From JAXLQL01 sp046331625 (GTDB lineage: Bacteria; Acidobacteriota; Terriglobia; Bryobacterales; Bryobacteraceae), in the NCBI GenBank assembly GCA_046331625.1, contig JAXLQL010000005.1, positions 372,001 through 436,000 on the forward strand: a stretch of 64,000 bases of DNA. The letters run 5' to 3'. A model generated the notes under the pieces. It had not been told where the DNA came from. It saw nothing but the letters and a program-made list of their open reading frames with translations, and did not search any database. Within the stretch, counting starts at the first letter, position 1. Every line of letters starts with the position of its first letter. The translations under genes were made by a program, and so were the position numbers. Below, piece by piece: positions 24,384 through 33,397 of this stretch.

Positions 24384-26966
24384 ATGCGAGCTGTGGTTCG
24401 CTCGTTGTTGACCGTACGAACTTGCTCCCGGGCAGTGGCCGCCCTGGTTGTGGCCTCTGCCCTCTCGCACGCGCAGCAGGCGTGTCCCGTACCTCGGCAG
24501 CTCGAACCGCAGAGGCGTGGCTCCTCGCCCGCGCAGTTCGGCAATCTCGTTGGCACGTGGTTCGCTCGCGAGGGCAATTTCCGCTGTGCCATCGCGGCCT
24601 ATGAAACGGCACTGGTGGCCGATCCACTTTTCCCCGAAGCACGCTACAATCTCGGTCTCGCGCTGCTCGAAGACCGGCAGCACGCACGATCTCGCAAGGA
24701 GTTCGAGACGCTGGTCAAGCAGGTTCCTGCCAAAGCTGCGCCTCGGGTCGGCTTGGGCATGGCTCTCGAAGAGTCCGGCGACGCCGCCGGAGCCGAGAAG
24801 CAGTTCCGCGAAGCCGTGCGGCTCGAGCCCAAGTCCGCACAGGCGCAGTCGCGGCTGGGGATGCTGCTGAAGCGCCAGCGCCGCTACACCGCGGCCATCG
24901 GATTCCTGCGCGAGGCGGCCGCGCTCGAGCCAGCCAATCCGGCGCACGAGGTGGAACTGGCCGAAGCGATGTACGACAACGGCGAGAAGGGTTCGGCGAT
25001 CGCGCTTCTCGAGAAAAGCGTGGTGGCGAGGCCGAAATCGTCCGTAGCGCAGGCGAGCCTGGGGACGCTGCTCGGGCGCGAGAAACGATACGAAGAAGCG
25101 GTAACGCACTTCAACGCCGCGATCCAGCTCGACCCGGCCGACAACGTCTCGCGACTCTCTCTCGCGAAGTCGCTCATCGGGCTGGATCGTCAAGCTGAGG
25201 CCGTGCCCGTGCTCGATACCGCCCTCGCACGCAATCCGCGCGATGGCGAGGCGCGATATCTTCGAGGATTCGCGTATCGCGGGATCGGCGAGTACGAGAA
25301 GGCAGCCGAGGACCTCCGCTTGGCCGTGGCAGCGAGCCCGGAAGACTATGCGGCTCGCTATCACTATGGCTTCGTGCTGGCGCGGCTGAACAAGCCGGAA
25401 CTCGCCCGTGTGCAGCTCGAGAAGGCGCGCGCCTTGCAGCCCGACTCGCAGGAAGCGCAGTTCCAAATGGCGAACGTGCTCAAGAAGCTGAACGAAGGCG
25501 CCAGTGCGCAGGCGCAACTGGCCGAGTTCGAGCAGCGCAAGAAGCGCGAGCAACAGGAGAACATCGCCGGCACCACGGCCAGTCGCGCGAATCAGTCACT
25601 CGCCGAAGGCGATCCGAAGGCGGCTATCGAAGGCTACCGCGAAGCGCTGCGTCTCGATCCATCGAACGCCAAGACCTACTACAATCTCGCGCTCGCGCAG
25701 CAGAAGCAGGGAGACGCTGTGGGGGCTATGGGCTCGCTCGAAAAGGCCGTGGCTCTCGATGGGCGGTTTTCAGGGGCGCGCAATCAACTGGGGCTGCTGT
25801 ATCTGGCGGCCAATCGGGATCGCGACGCCGAGCAGCAGTTCCGGGCAGCGCTCACGGGGGATCCGCAATGCGCGGAGTGCCAGAACAATCTGGGTGTGGT
25901 GACGGGCAATCGCGGCGATGCCGCTGGAGCCGAAGCGCTGTTTCGGCAGGCGGTGGAGAACAGTCCTGAGTACGCGTCGGCGCGAGTGAATCTGGGGCTG
26001 ATGCTCGCCGCGCGAGGAGCGTTCGCGGACGCGCGGGGCGAGCTCGAGAAAGCGCTCGCATCCGAGCCCGGCAACGCGAAGGCGCTCACGGCGCTGGGGA
26101 TGGTGCAGGGCCGCTCGAAAGATCCGCAGGCTGTGGAGACGCTCCGCAAGGTGGTGGCGCTTTCGCCCGATGCGCCGGATGCGCACGTAAATCTCGGGAT
26201 CGCACTGGCTGACGCGCAGCGGTTGGAAGATGCGCTGGGAGAGTTCTCGAAGGCCGCGCTCCTTGGACCGGGCGATGCTTCGGCGCGCTACAACAAGGGG
26301 CGCGTGTTGAACGAGCTTCGCCGATATGACGAAGCATTGCCGGAGTTGCGGCAGGCTTGCAAGCTCGATCCCGCAAACGCCGACGCATGGTTCCGTCTCG
26401 GGATCGCCGAGCGCGAGTCGCAACACTATCGCGAGGCCGCCGATGCGTTTCGATCTTCGCTTCGGCTCGATCCAAAGCAGGCAATGCCCTCGTACTTATT
26501 GGGGCAAACGCTGCAGAGCGCGGGCGATGGTGCGGGCGCGATCGCCGCCTGGAAGCGGGCGATCGCAGTGGACCCGGCGCATGCACAGGCGCTCTACAGC
26601 CTATCGCGCGCGTTGAGCAAGACGGCTCCCGCCGAGGCGAAAGCCTACCGCGAGCGCTTCACTTCGCTGCGCGAACAAAGCGGGGCCACCGAGCGGGCTC
26701 GAGCGCTCAGCAACGCAGCGATCGGCGCCGCCGGAGCGGGCAAGTTCGCCGAGGCGATCGCGCAGTTGAACGAAGCAATCCAGGTCTGCGGAAGTTGCTC
26801 GTCGGGTCCGGTGCTGCACAAGAACCTGGGACTGATCCAGTGCCGCGGCGGGCGGTTCGGAGACTGTGAGCGGGAACTTCGGGGTGCGCTCGAAGATCTG
26901 CCCGGAGATCCGGAGATCTTGAAGGCGCTCGAGGTGCTGGGTTCCATCGGAAATCGCGGCCGGTAA
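24384..26966 (+). CDS. Large TPR-repeat secreted protein
   Basis: An 860-residue protein. The ATG at 24384 is preferred to an in-frame TTG at 24366 because it starts a signal peptide ending near ALSHAQQ. Almost all the rest is TPR repeats (for example EARYNLGLALLEDRQHARSR, AKTYYNLALAQQKQGDAVGA, PDAHVNLGIALADAQRLEDA), roughly 18-20 units in two blocks separated by a charged QRKKREQQE stretch. A C-terminal module with QVCGSCSS and QCRGGRFGDCE contains cysteine pairs. It probably serves as a periplasmic scaffold for the TonB receptor made from the same operon. Its last 380 bp recur as a decayed copy at 28354-28735. Confidence 0.85.
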   Translation: MRAVVRSLLTVRTCSRAVAALVVASALSHAQQACPVPRQLEPQRRGSSPAQFGNLVGTWFAREGNFRCAIAAYETALVADPLFPEARYNLGLALLEDRQHARSRKEFETLVKQVPAKAAPRVGLGMALEESGDAAGAEKQFREAVRLEPKSAQAQSRLGMLLKRQRRYTAAIGFLREAAALEPANPAHEVELAEAMYDNGEKGSAIALLEKSVVARPKSSVAQASLGTLLGREKRYEEAVTHFNAAIQLDPADNVSRLSLAKSLIGLDRQAEAVPVLDTALARNPRDGEARYLRGFAYRGIGEYEKAAEDLRLAVAASPEDYAARYHYGFVLARLNKPELARVQLEKARALQPDSQEAQFQMANVLKKLNEGASAQAQLAEFEQRKKREQQENIAGTTASRANQSLAEGDPKAAIEGYREALRLDPSNAKTYYNLALAQQKQGDAVGAMGSLEKAVALDGRFSGARNQLGLLYLAANRDRDAEQQFRAALTGDPQCAECQNNLGVVTGNRGDAAGAEALFRQAVENSPEYASARVNLGLMLAARGAFADARGELEKALASEPGNAKALTALGMVQGRSKDPQAVETLRKVVALSPDAPDAHVNLGIALADAQRLEDALGEFSKAALLGPGDASARYNKGRVLNELRRYDEALPELRQACKLDPANADAWFRLGIAERESQHYREAADAFRSSLRLDPKQAMPSYLLGQTLQSAGDGAGAIAAWKRAIAVDPAHAQALYSLSRALSKTAPAEAKAYRERFTSLREQSGATERARALSNAAIGAAGAGKFAEAIAQLNEAIQVCGSCSSGPVLHKNLGLIQCRGGRFGDCERELRGALEDLPGDPEILKALEVLGSIGNRGR

Positions 26967-27035
26967 TGATACATCTTGCCGCTGGGTGGCGCGATGCGCG
27001 TCAACGTTCGGAGCACGTACCGCGTATATGGATAC

Positions 27036-28003
27036 ATGAGCCTGCGTTTCTTGGCGCTGCTGCCGATCTTGACCTCCGGCTTCGCGGTTCACGCGCAGCA
27101 GAGCAAGGGTTTTCGAACATTCGTGGAGCCTCTTCCGGACGAGGAGATTTTGCAACCCTGCGAGTACCGAATGGCCCCCCTCGAGACGACAGGTGCGGTT
27201 CGAGCCGCTTGGGTTATTTATGATCGCGGCCAAGACTACTTGCAGTGGTTCCTCGATCGGCGGATTCGCGCGTTTGCGAACGATCATCGGCTTGCTTTGA
27301 TTCTGGCGATGCACTGCCGGTCGAAAGAACGGGAGGACATGATCGTGGAACCCAAGAGAGGAGCCGGGAGAGCTCTGTTCACGGCCCTGCGCCAGTTCGC
27401 TTCCTCCGCGGCGCGGCCTGAGTTGAATGACACTGGAATCATTCCAATGGGATGGTCCGGCGCGGGCTCGCTCGCAGGCCGGCTGGATTCGCGCCGGCGC
27501 GCTACGTTGCCGGTATCGCCTACGCGCCAGGGCAGTATGAGCCTCTGGGCATGGACACGATCGAGTTGCCGCCGGAAGGAATCCGGAGTCCGCAACTGAT
27601 CATCTCCAACGGGGGCGACAACATCAACGGCACGGAGCGGCCATACGGCTATTTCCGCAAGTACTTCGATCAAGGCGCGCCATGGACGTTCGCGGTGCAA
27701 AATCGAGCACCTCATTGCTGCCTGCAGAACGCACAGAACCTGATCCTCGAATGGCTTCATGCGGTTTTGGCCAGCGAGCCTCCCGGCAACGCACACGAGC
27801 AAGGGTACCTGGTAATCCAACAGTCCGGAGTTCTGGACGAATGGAAGCGCCCAGTATTCAACGCCACTTCCTGCCGGGTGGCGCCAAAGGGAAAAGGGAG
27901 ACGCGGCGAGATGCCGTCTGGCTGGATGCCGTCGCGGGTTTTCTCGCAGGAGTGGCTGACGTTCGTTGGGAGATCGAAGCCGGCCGCCGTTTGGAAGCCG
28001 TAG
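27036..28003 (+). pseudogene. Frameshifted secreted alpha/beta hydrolase
   Basis: The 5' part starts MSLRFLALLPILTSGFAVHA (signal peptide) and runs to the nucleophile elbow GWSGAGS near 27460. The rest, GFAPARYVAGIAYAPGQYEP, QLIISNGGDNINGTER and APHCCL with the likely catalytic His, continues in the +1 frame to 28003. One frameshift near 27470-27480 separates the halves; otherwise the sequence is well preserved. It may be a recent pseudogene or a sequencing error. ATG at 26994 is an alternative start. Confidence 0.65.
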
Positions 28004-28017
28004 CGCTCCGTCGCGCG

Positions 28018-28316
28018 CTATATCCGGTACAGCATCCAATAGATCACCACGCCGGTGACGCTGACGTAGAGCAAGATCGGGAGCGTACATCGCGCGATGC
28101 GGCGGTGCTGGTCGAATTTCGTTTCAAGGCCCGCGACACGGTGATCACCGCGAGCGGCAGCACAGCCATGGCAGGCGCCGTGCGGGTGAACCAGATCGTG
28201 AAGTAGACTGTCCCGATGGCGCCCGGCTTTTGGAATCGCACGACTCCGATGCTCGACTGCCGCGCCAAGTAGGGATAGAGCAAGTAGCAAATCGGAAACG
28301 CCGTTGACGGGCACAA
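28018..28316 (-). pseudogene. Truncated and frameshifted DUF420 membrane protein
   Basis: The C-terminal half of a DUF420 protein: YLLYPYLARQSSIGVVRFQ and VYFTIWFTRTAPAMAVLPL in one frame, then KFDQHRRIARCTLPILLYVS and VTGVVIYWMLYRI in another, with the shift near 28135. The N-terminal transmembrane part is missing; the homology stops around 28316, close to where the TPR-gene fragment on the other strand begins. DUF420 proteins accompany cytochrome oxidase genes. Confidence 0.7.
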
Positions 28317-28353
28317 TGCCGCCGTTATCGCCCAGCGATGCTGCTGCCCGAGA

Positions 28354-28735
28354 GCAGCGCTCTACAGCTTGTCACGCGCCTCGAGCAAGAAGGCGCCAGC
28401 CGAGGCGAAGGCTTACCGCGAGCGCTTCACTTCGCTACGCGAACCAAGCGGCGCCACCGAGCGGGCTCGAGCGCTCAGCAACGCGGCGATCGGCGCTGCC
28501 TGAGCAGGCAAGTTCGCCGAGGCGATCGCGCAGTTGAACGAAGCAATCCAGGTCTGCGGAAGTTGCTCATCGGGTCCGGTGCTGCACAAAAACCTCGGGC
28601 TGATCCAAGGCCGGGGGGGGCGGACAATTCGGGGACTGCGAGCGGGAGTTGCGGGGTGCGCTCGAAGATCTGCCTGGAGACCCAGAGATCTTGAAGGCAC
28701 TCGAGGTGCTGGCGACCGTCGGGGCCAAACGGTAG
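28354..28735 (+). pseudogene. Decayed partial copy of the TPR gene 3' end
   Basis: This stretch is a close nucleotide match to 26590-26966, the last 380 bp of the large TPR gene. Differences include a Gly codon turned into TGA at 28501-28503, a 4-nt insertion near 28624 and an 8-G run at 28613-28620. It has no 5' part and no start, so it is a non-functional remnant of a duplication. Confidence 0.85.
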
Positions 28736-28742
28736 TTGCCGC

Positions 28743-29573
28743 TCAGCTCGAGTACACGCCTACGAAGAAGAGCATCCAGCGATAGGCGAACAGGAGGGCA
28801 TAGGCGCCGGCGGTGAGCGCGACGCACCTCAGTGCCGCTGGGGCCGGCCCATCGCCATAGAAGCGGCGCAGCGCGCCGAAGAGGTAGATCAGCAGTCCAC
28901 CGAATTCGAGTGCGGTCAGGATGTTGTCCGTGGTGGCGGTGAGGCTCCGCAGGTGCAGCACACGTGCCGCGGTCAGCGCGATCACCAGCATGAGCGAAAG
29001 CCAGAACATCCAGAATGAGTAGGCGTGCATGGAGAAGACGAGGTGCTCGATCCAGTAGCGCCCTCGAGCCGCGTACACCACCCACAAAGCGAGCGAGAAC
29101 GCCACCGCCATCACGATCACCAGCGACTTGGAAGCAACCGCCGAGGCGTGATCGAACTTCTCAGTAAACTCTTCGTGGGCAATGTGCTTGGCCTCGATCC
29201 GGCGCTCGACCATCGACTGCTGCCACGGGCTCGAATACACACGCAGGGGCGGACTGAACAGCACCAGTCCAGTCGCGCTCTGCACGAGATAGAAGACCAG
29301 GCTCGCCCAGAAGAACACGAGGAACGGCGAGACGAACGGCTTCCGCTCACCGCGAAAGTAGCTGGCTGTGAGCGAACCGGGCCGGCCGGCAAGCATGCCG
29401 AGCGTGCGCGGGATTTTCGAGTCGAGATGGAACCACGTCTCGAAGGCGTGCTCGAAAACATGATGGAACGAATACGTGTGATCGGGCTTGGCCTCGCCGC
29501 AGTGCGAACAGTAGTGGTCCTTCGCCTGACTGCCGCAGGTGACGCAGGTCCAGGCGGTTTCGGCGGATGCCAT
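28743..29573 (-). CDS. DUF3667 zinc-ribbon membrane protein
   Basis: A 276-residue protein. The N-terminus carries two CxxC pairs, CVTCGS and CSHCGE, forming a zinc ribbon, then the DUF3667-type HVFEHAFETWFHLDSKIPRT and LLAGRPGSLTASYFRGERKP. Four to five transmembrane segments follow from about residue 85 (FLVFFWASLVFYLV, SLVIVMAVAFSLALWVV and others). Function of the family is unknown. It lies 12 bp from the downstream end of the FAH gene on the same strand. Confidence 0.8.
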   Translation of the reverse strand: MASAETAWTCVTCGSQAKDHYCSHCGEAKPDHTYSFHHVFEHAFETWFHLDSKIPRTLGMLAGRPGSLTASYFRGERKPFVSPFLVFFWASLVFYLVQSATGLVLFSPPLRVYSSPWQQSMVERRIEAKHIAHEEFTEKFDHASAVASKSLVIVMAVAFSLALWVVYAARGRYWIEHLVFSMHAYSFWMFWLSLMLVIALTAARVLHLRSLTATTDNILTALEFGGLLIYLFGALRRFYGDGPAPAALRCVALTAGAYALLFAYRWMLFFVGVYSS

Positions 29574-29585
29574 TGCGAGATTCGG

Positions 29586-30362
29586 CTAGGCCGCGGCCAC
29601 GGGGTTGCGGAGCAAACCGATGCCCTCGATCTCGACTTCGACCACATCGCCCGCCTTCAGCTTCTGCGTGGTTCCGGGGGTTCCGGTGAAGACGAGGTCA
29701 CCCGGCTGCAGCGTTACGTTCTGGCTGATGTAGCTGACGATCTCGGCGGGGCCAAACAACAAATCAGATGTATATTGTTTTTGGACCACTTCGCCATTGA
29801 CGCGAGTCTGGAGCAGCGCTTTTCCATAGTCGATGCCGGTGACCACGGCGGGTCCGCAGGGGCCGAACGTGTCGGAACCCTTGGCGCGCCACCACTGGAG
29901 GTCTTTCTCGGGTCCGTTCTGCCAGTCGCGTTCGCTGACGTCGTTGCCACAGGTGACGCCGAAAATATACTGGGGCGCGTCTTCCACGGAGACCTTCGAC
30001 GCGGTCTTGCCGATCACGAGCACGAGTTCGCCTTCGTAGTGAACATTGTTCGAGTTGGCCGGCAGCACGATGGGATCGCCCGGATTCTGCACGCAGGTGA
30101 CTGGCTTGTAGAAGACTTCTGGCTGCTTGGGAGCTGACCGGGTTCCGAGATGGCTCTTGTAGTTGAGCCCGATGGCGAAAATCTTCGGCGGAGCCGCGGG
30201 CGCCAGCAGCTTCACGCTCGAAAGCTTGACGGGCGAGCCTTCGGCGGCGTGCTTGCCGAAGAGGTTTCCTTTGATCCTGCGGACCTTGTCTCCGCTCAGC
30301 AGTCCCCACGCGGGACCACCGGCTTTCCCTTTGAAGCGGACATAACGTTTTTCAGTAGGCAT
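29586..30362 (-). CDS. Fumarylacetoacetate hydrolase family protein
   Basis: A 258-residue FAH-family enzyme. Key features are FAIGLNYKSHLG (substrate/metal loop), the metal ligands in VHYEGELVLVIGK (two Glu) and the Asp in GNDVSERDWQ, plus KGSDTFGPCGP and GDLVFTGTPGTTQ near the C-terminus. Relatives hydrolyse or isomerise acylpyruvates and 2-hydroxyhepta-2,4-dienedioates in aromatic and sugar-acid catabolism. No pathway partner is adjacent, so the substrate is undetermined. Cytosolic, no leader. Confidence 0.88.
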   Translation of the reverse strand: MPTEKRYVRFKGKAGGPAWGLLSGDKVRRIKGNLFGKHAAEGSPVKLSSVKLLAPAAPPKIFAIGLNYKSHLGTRSAPKQPEVFYKPVTCVQNPGDPIVLPANSNNVHYEGELVLVIGKTASKVSVEDAPQYIFGVTCGNDVSERDWQNGPEKDLQWWRAKGSDTFGPCGPAVVTGIDYGKALLQTRVNGEVVQKQYTSDLLFGPAEIVSYISQNVTLQPGDLVFTGTPGTTQKLKAGDVVEVEIEGIGLLRNPVAAA

Positions 30363-30405
30363 TCCATCCAGACTACACCGACATGGGCAAGGCGCGCAGC
30401 AAGGG

Positions 30406-30457
30406 AGCGGGGCTAAAGTCCCGCGCTGGCCGTAGCCTGGCGAAAGCCCGCTCTACG
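30406..30457 (-). repeat. Double-hairpin repeat, copy 6
   Basis: Inverse orientation, with GCGGGGCTAAAGTCCCGC and a longer, partly decayed second arm. It fills the gap between the FAH gene start and the end of the Gfo/Idh/MocA gene. Confidence 0.7.
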
Positions 30458-30472
30458 CGGCACCGCTGGGCG

Positions 30473-31507
30473 CTATGTCCACATGCCCGAAGCGCGCAAC
30501 AGAGCCTCTTGGACATCGAGATCCTGATCGAGCGTGACCGAGAGCGACTCGCCGGAACGCACGCATCCGGCGAGTTCGGCGAAGTCTCCCGTGTAGCGCT
30601 CGAACTTTGCCAGCGGCACTTCGTGCCGGCCGGACGGATAAGGTCCAGCGGCCTTGACGAGATCGAACTCGAGACGCGGCGGGCCCTCGATCGGGCGCAG
30701 CACGGCAGTTCCGTTCGAGCCTTCGACTTCGAACATGCGATGCGCGCCGCCGTTGTTCTGGAGCAAGGTCGAGGTGATCACGCCCATGGCGCCGGGCCAA
30801 TCGAAGATGGCGGCGGTATTGTCGGCAAGATTGTCGTTGTAGCGGCCGTGATGGCGCAGGTGGGAACTGACACGATGTGGGCGGCCCATGAGGCGCACCA
30901 TCGGATCGATGAGGTGACAGCCTTGTTCGAACATCTGGCCGCCGGAAAAGAGCGCCCATTCCCAGCGGCGATCGGTGATCAGGGTGTTCATCATGCCGCG
31001 GACAAGGAAGATGTCTCCAAGCCATCCCTTGCGTCCGGCTTCGATGATCGCGTTCATGCCGGGATGATGCCGCCACATGTAGCCGATCTGCACCATCAGC
31101 TTCTTGTCGCGAGCCGCGCGCACGATTTTGCGCAGACCTTCGGGATTGTCCGACGGGGGCTTTTCGAGGTGGAGGTGCTTGCCGGCTTCGAGCGCCATGA
31201 GCGCGAGTTCTTCGTGCGGCTTCACTTCGCTTTCGATGGCTACCACCGGGATCGAGCGATCCTCGAGAATCTTGTCGCGCTCGAGCAGAGTGACGCCCTT
31301 GGCCTTGTACTCGGCGGCGGCCTTGGGGTCGCGCTCCCACACGCCCGCCAATTCCCAGTCAGGCGAATCCTTGCAAATCCGGACCTTGTCGGGCCCGTGG
31401 GAATGGCTGGCGCCGAGGAAAGCGATGCGGATGCGATTTTGCGCGGTCACGGTGGCGGCGGCAGCCGCGGCCACCAGAGCGCGCCGTGTGAGCGAGGGTT
31501 CAGACAT
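30473..31507 (-). CDS. Gfo/Idh/MocA family oxidoreductase with Tat leader
   Basis: A 344-residue protein. The N-terminus SLTRRALVAAAAAATVTAQ is a typical Tat leader. The NAD(P)-binding domain follows (IRIAFLGASHSHG) with the family signature HLEKPPS near residue 119, then the C-terminal domain including YMWRHHPGMNAIIEA. Exported Gfo/Idh/MocA proteins are common in Acidobacteriota and Planctomycetes and are presumed to act on sugars in the periplasm. It is divergent from the nucleoside hydrolase with only 20 bp between start codons. Confidence 0.87.
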   Translation of the reverse strand: MSEPSLTRRALVAAAAAATVTAQNRIRIAFLGASHSHGPDKVRICKDSPDWELAGVWERDPKAAAEYKAKGVTLLERDKILEDRSIPVVAIESEVKPHEELALMALEAGKHLHLEKPPSDNPEGLRKIVRAARDKKLMVQIGYMWRHHPGMNAIIEAGRKGWLGDIFLVRGMMNTLITDRRWEWALFSGGQMFEQGCHLIDPMVRLMGRPHRVSSHLRHHGRYNDNLADNTAAIFDWPGAMGVITSTLLQNNGGAHRMFEVEGSNGTAVLRPIEGPPRLEFDLVKAAGPYPSGRHEVPLAKFERYTGDFAELAGCVRSGESLSVTLDQDLDVQEALLRASGMWT

Positions 31508-31527
31508 GCGGGTTTATCATACAAGAA

Positions 31528-32487
31528 ATGCGAATTCTGTTTTTGATGGGCGCGCTGGCGCTCGGGTGCGCGGCCGAGCCTGTGCGGTTGATCTTCGACA
31601 CCGACATGGGCAATGACATCGACGACGCGTTGGCGCTCGGTGTGATTCACGCGCTCGAAAGCCGCGGCGAGGCGAAGCTTCTGGCGGTGACGCTGACAAA
31701 GGACAATCCGTATGCCGGTCCGTTCTGCGACCTGGTGAATCATTTCTACGGGCGTGGCCATGTGCCGGTGGGCGTGGTGAGGAATGGGCCCACACCGAAG
31801 GACAGCGACATGATCAAAGTCCCGGTGGAGCGCAAGACTGCGGATGGACGCTATGTGTATCCGCGTTCGCTGTGGAACTACAAAGATGCGCCGGACGCGA
31901 CGGCATTGATCCGGCAGGTGCTCGAAGGGCAGCCCGATGGATCTGTGGTGATCGTACAGGTGGGCTTCAGCACGAATCTGGCGCGGCTGCTCGATGCACC
32001 GGGCGGGCGCGAGTTCGCGGCGCGCAAGGTGCGGTTGCTGAGTGCGATGGCGGGCGACTTCGCGACGGATCGGCCAGAGTACAACGTGAAGACCGACATA
32101 CCGTCGGCCACGAAGGTTTTTCACGAGTGGCCGGGCGCGGTGGTAGCGAGCGGATTCGAGATCGGAAAGGCGATTTTGTATCCGGCCAAGAGCATCGAGA
32201 ACGACTTCGGTTGGGTTGCGAATCATCCGATAGCGGAGGCGTATCGGCACTACCAGAAGTTTCCCTATGACCGGCCGTCTTGGGATTTGACGGCGGTGTT
32301 GTATGCGGTGCGGCCGGGTCGCGGGTATTTCGGGCTTTCGCCAGCAGGAGCGATCCGGGTGGACGCGCAGGGGAGGACGACGTTCGAATCCAAGCCCGGG
32401 GGCCAGCACCGGTATTTGATCGTGGATGAAGCGCAGAAGGCGAAGACGCTCGAAGCGTTGATTCAGTTGGCGAGCCAGCCGCGCTGA
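31528..32487 (+). CDS. Inosine-uridine-type nucleoside hydrolase lipoprotein
   Basis: A 319-residue nucleoside hydrolase family protein. The leader MRILFLMGALALGC has a good lipobox (Cys14). The calcium-binding motif of the family is intact: FDTDMGNDIDDALAL with Asp24, Asp26 and the paired Asp32-33. Relatives cleave the N-glycosidic bond of nucleosides; the exported, anchored form would recover ribose and bases from outside. The C-terminal motif around YDRPSWDLTAVLYAV matches the family's second metal/substrate region. Confidence 0.87.
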   Translation: MRILFLMGALALGCAAEPVRLIFDTDMGNDIDDALALGVIHALESRGEAKLLAVTLTKDNPYAGPFCDLVNHFYGRGHVPVGVVRNGPTPKDSDMIKVPVERKTADGRYVYPRSLWNYKDAPDATALIRQVLEGQPDGSVVIVQVGFSTNLARLLDAPGGREFAARKVRLLSAMAGDFATDRPEYNVKTDIPSATKVFHEWPGAVVASGFEIGKAILYPAKSIENDFGWVANHPIAEAYRHYQKFPYDRPSWDLTAVLYAVRPGRGYFGLSPAGAIRVDAQGRTTFESKPGGQHRYLIVDEAQKAKTLEALIQLASQPR

Positions 32488-32775
32488 AAACGCAAATCCG
32501 ACACTGTTCGTGGAGTTCGAATCGGGTCGAGGGTCAGTTGTCAGAGCGCGTGTGTATCGGGTCCAGGCCCCCAGACCAGACCGGCGCTTCATGCATGGGT
32601 TTCACAAGGGCGCGGGAGCAGCAAAGCCGCGCCAGGCCACCGTGTTTCGACGTGACGGCACCGCTTTTGCTTGCGCGCAACCGGTCATCACTCGCCGAAT
32701 TCCACGCTTGTCGCGACTGGAGCGGATCGGAGTCTAGCTTAGCTAAGCTAAGCTAGGGTCGGCATTCGTAACGAA
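32488..32775. other. 288-bp intergenic region with a palindrome
   Basis: No gene is recognisable. Near its right end, at 32735-32750, is the perfect 16-bp palindrome TAGCTTAGCTAAGCTA, extended by a further AAGCTA repeat. It may act as a hairpin between the nucleoside hydrolase and the convergent TetR gene, but has no T-run. Confidence 0.4.
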
Positions 32776-33357
32776 TCACAGTCGCAGATGCGCCGCGATC
32801 ATCCGCGGAGTCAGTTTCCGGAAGGGCTCGGGCGAGTCAAAGAACAGCTTCGTGAACGCGTGAAAGAAACACCCCGCCAACAGGCCGCGCGCGGCCATTT
32901 CACAATCGACGGCGGCATCGACGCGGCCCAGCTCTTGCTCCGCGCGCAGGTATCGCTGCAGGCGGGCGATGCCGCGAGCCGGCCCCTTCTTGCTCTCGAG
33001 GAATTTGTTCCGGTAGGCAGCAAGCAACTCGGGTTCCGCGAACAAAGCGGCCATCACCGGCAGAACCTGCTCCTGGTATTGGAACAGCGCATCGAGGGCC
33101 CGCTTCAGGTTGCGCTCGGGCGTGGAGCGGCCAACCTGCTGGTCGAGTTCGCTCAGTGCGCCCACCATCCCCGGTAGCCGCTCTTCGAGCACGGCCAGTA
33201 GCAATTCCGCGCGGCCCGGGAAGTGGACGTAGATCGCGCCCTCGGAGCAACCCACGGCTTCGGCGATGGCGCGGGTTGTGACGTGACTCAAGCCCTTGCT
33301 TCGAGCCAGATCCCCGGTAGCGGCGATGATAGCGTCCCTACGGTTCGCCCTTTTCAT
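32776..33357 (-). CDS. TetR family transcriptional regulator
   Basis: A 193-residue TetR regulator. The ATG at 33357 is chosen over a GTG seven codons upstream because MKRANRRDAIIAATGDLARS is the typical start. The helix-turn-helix is VTTRAIAEAVGCSEGAIYVH (residues about 27-46). The C-terminal ligand domain is not recognisable. It is divergent from a small membrane protein with 40 bp between the starts, and a dyad at 33399-33416 could be its operator, controlling both genes. Confidence 0.88.
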   Translation of the reverse strand: MKRANRRDAIIAATGDLARSKGLSHVTTRAIAEAVGCSEGAIYVHFPGRAELLLAVLEERLPGMVGALSELDQQVGRSTPERNLKRALDALFQYQEQVLPVMAALFAEPELLAAYRNKFLESKKGPARGIARLQRYLRAEQELGRVDAAVDCEMAARGLLAGCFFHAFTKLFFDSPEPFRKLTPRMIAAHLRL

Positions 33358-33397
33358 GGTCAGCACCCAGTGTGGCACGCTGTGGTAAGTTCAATAT

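Noticed and set aside
28613..28620. Phase-variable G-run
   Set aside because: The 8-G run is within a dead gene fragment that also has a stop and an insertion, so switching could not restore a protein.
29025..30137. 370-residue plus-strand open frame
   Set aside because: It covers DUF3667 and FAH genes on the other strand; both of those have clear domains.
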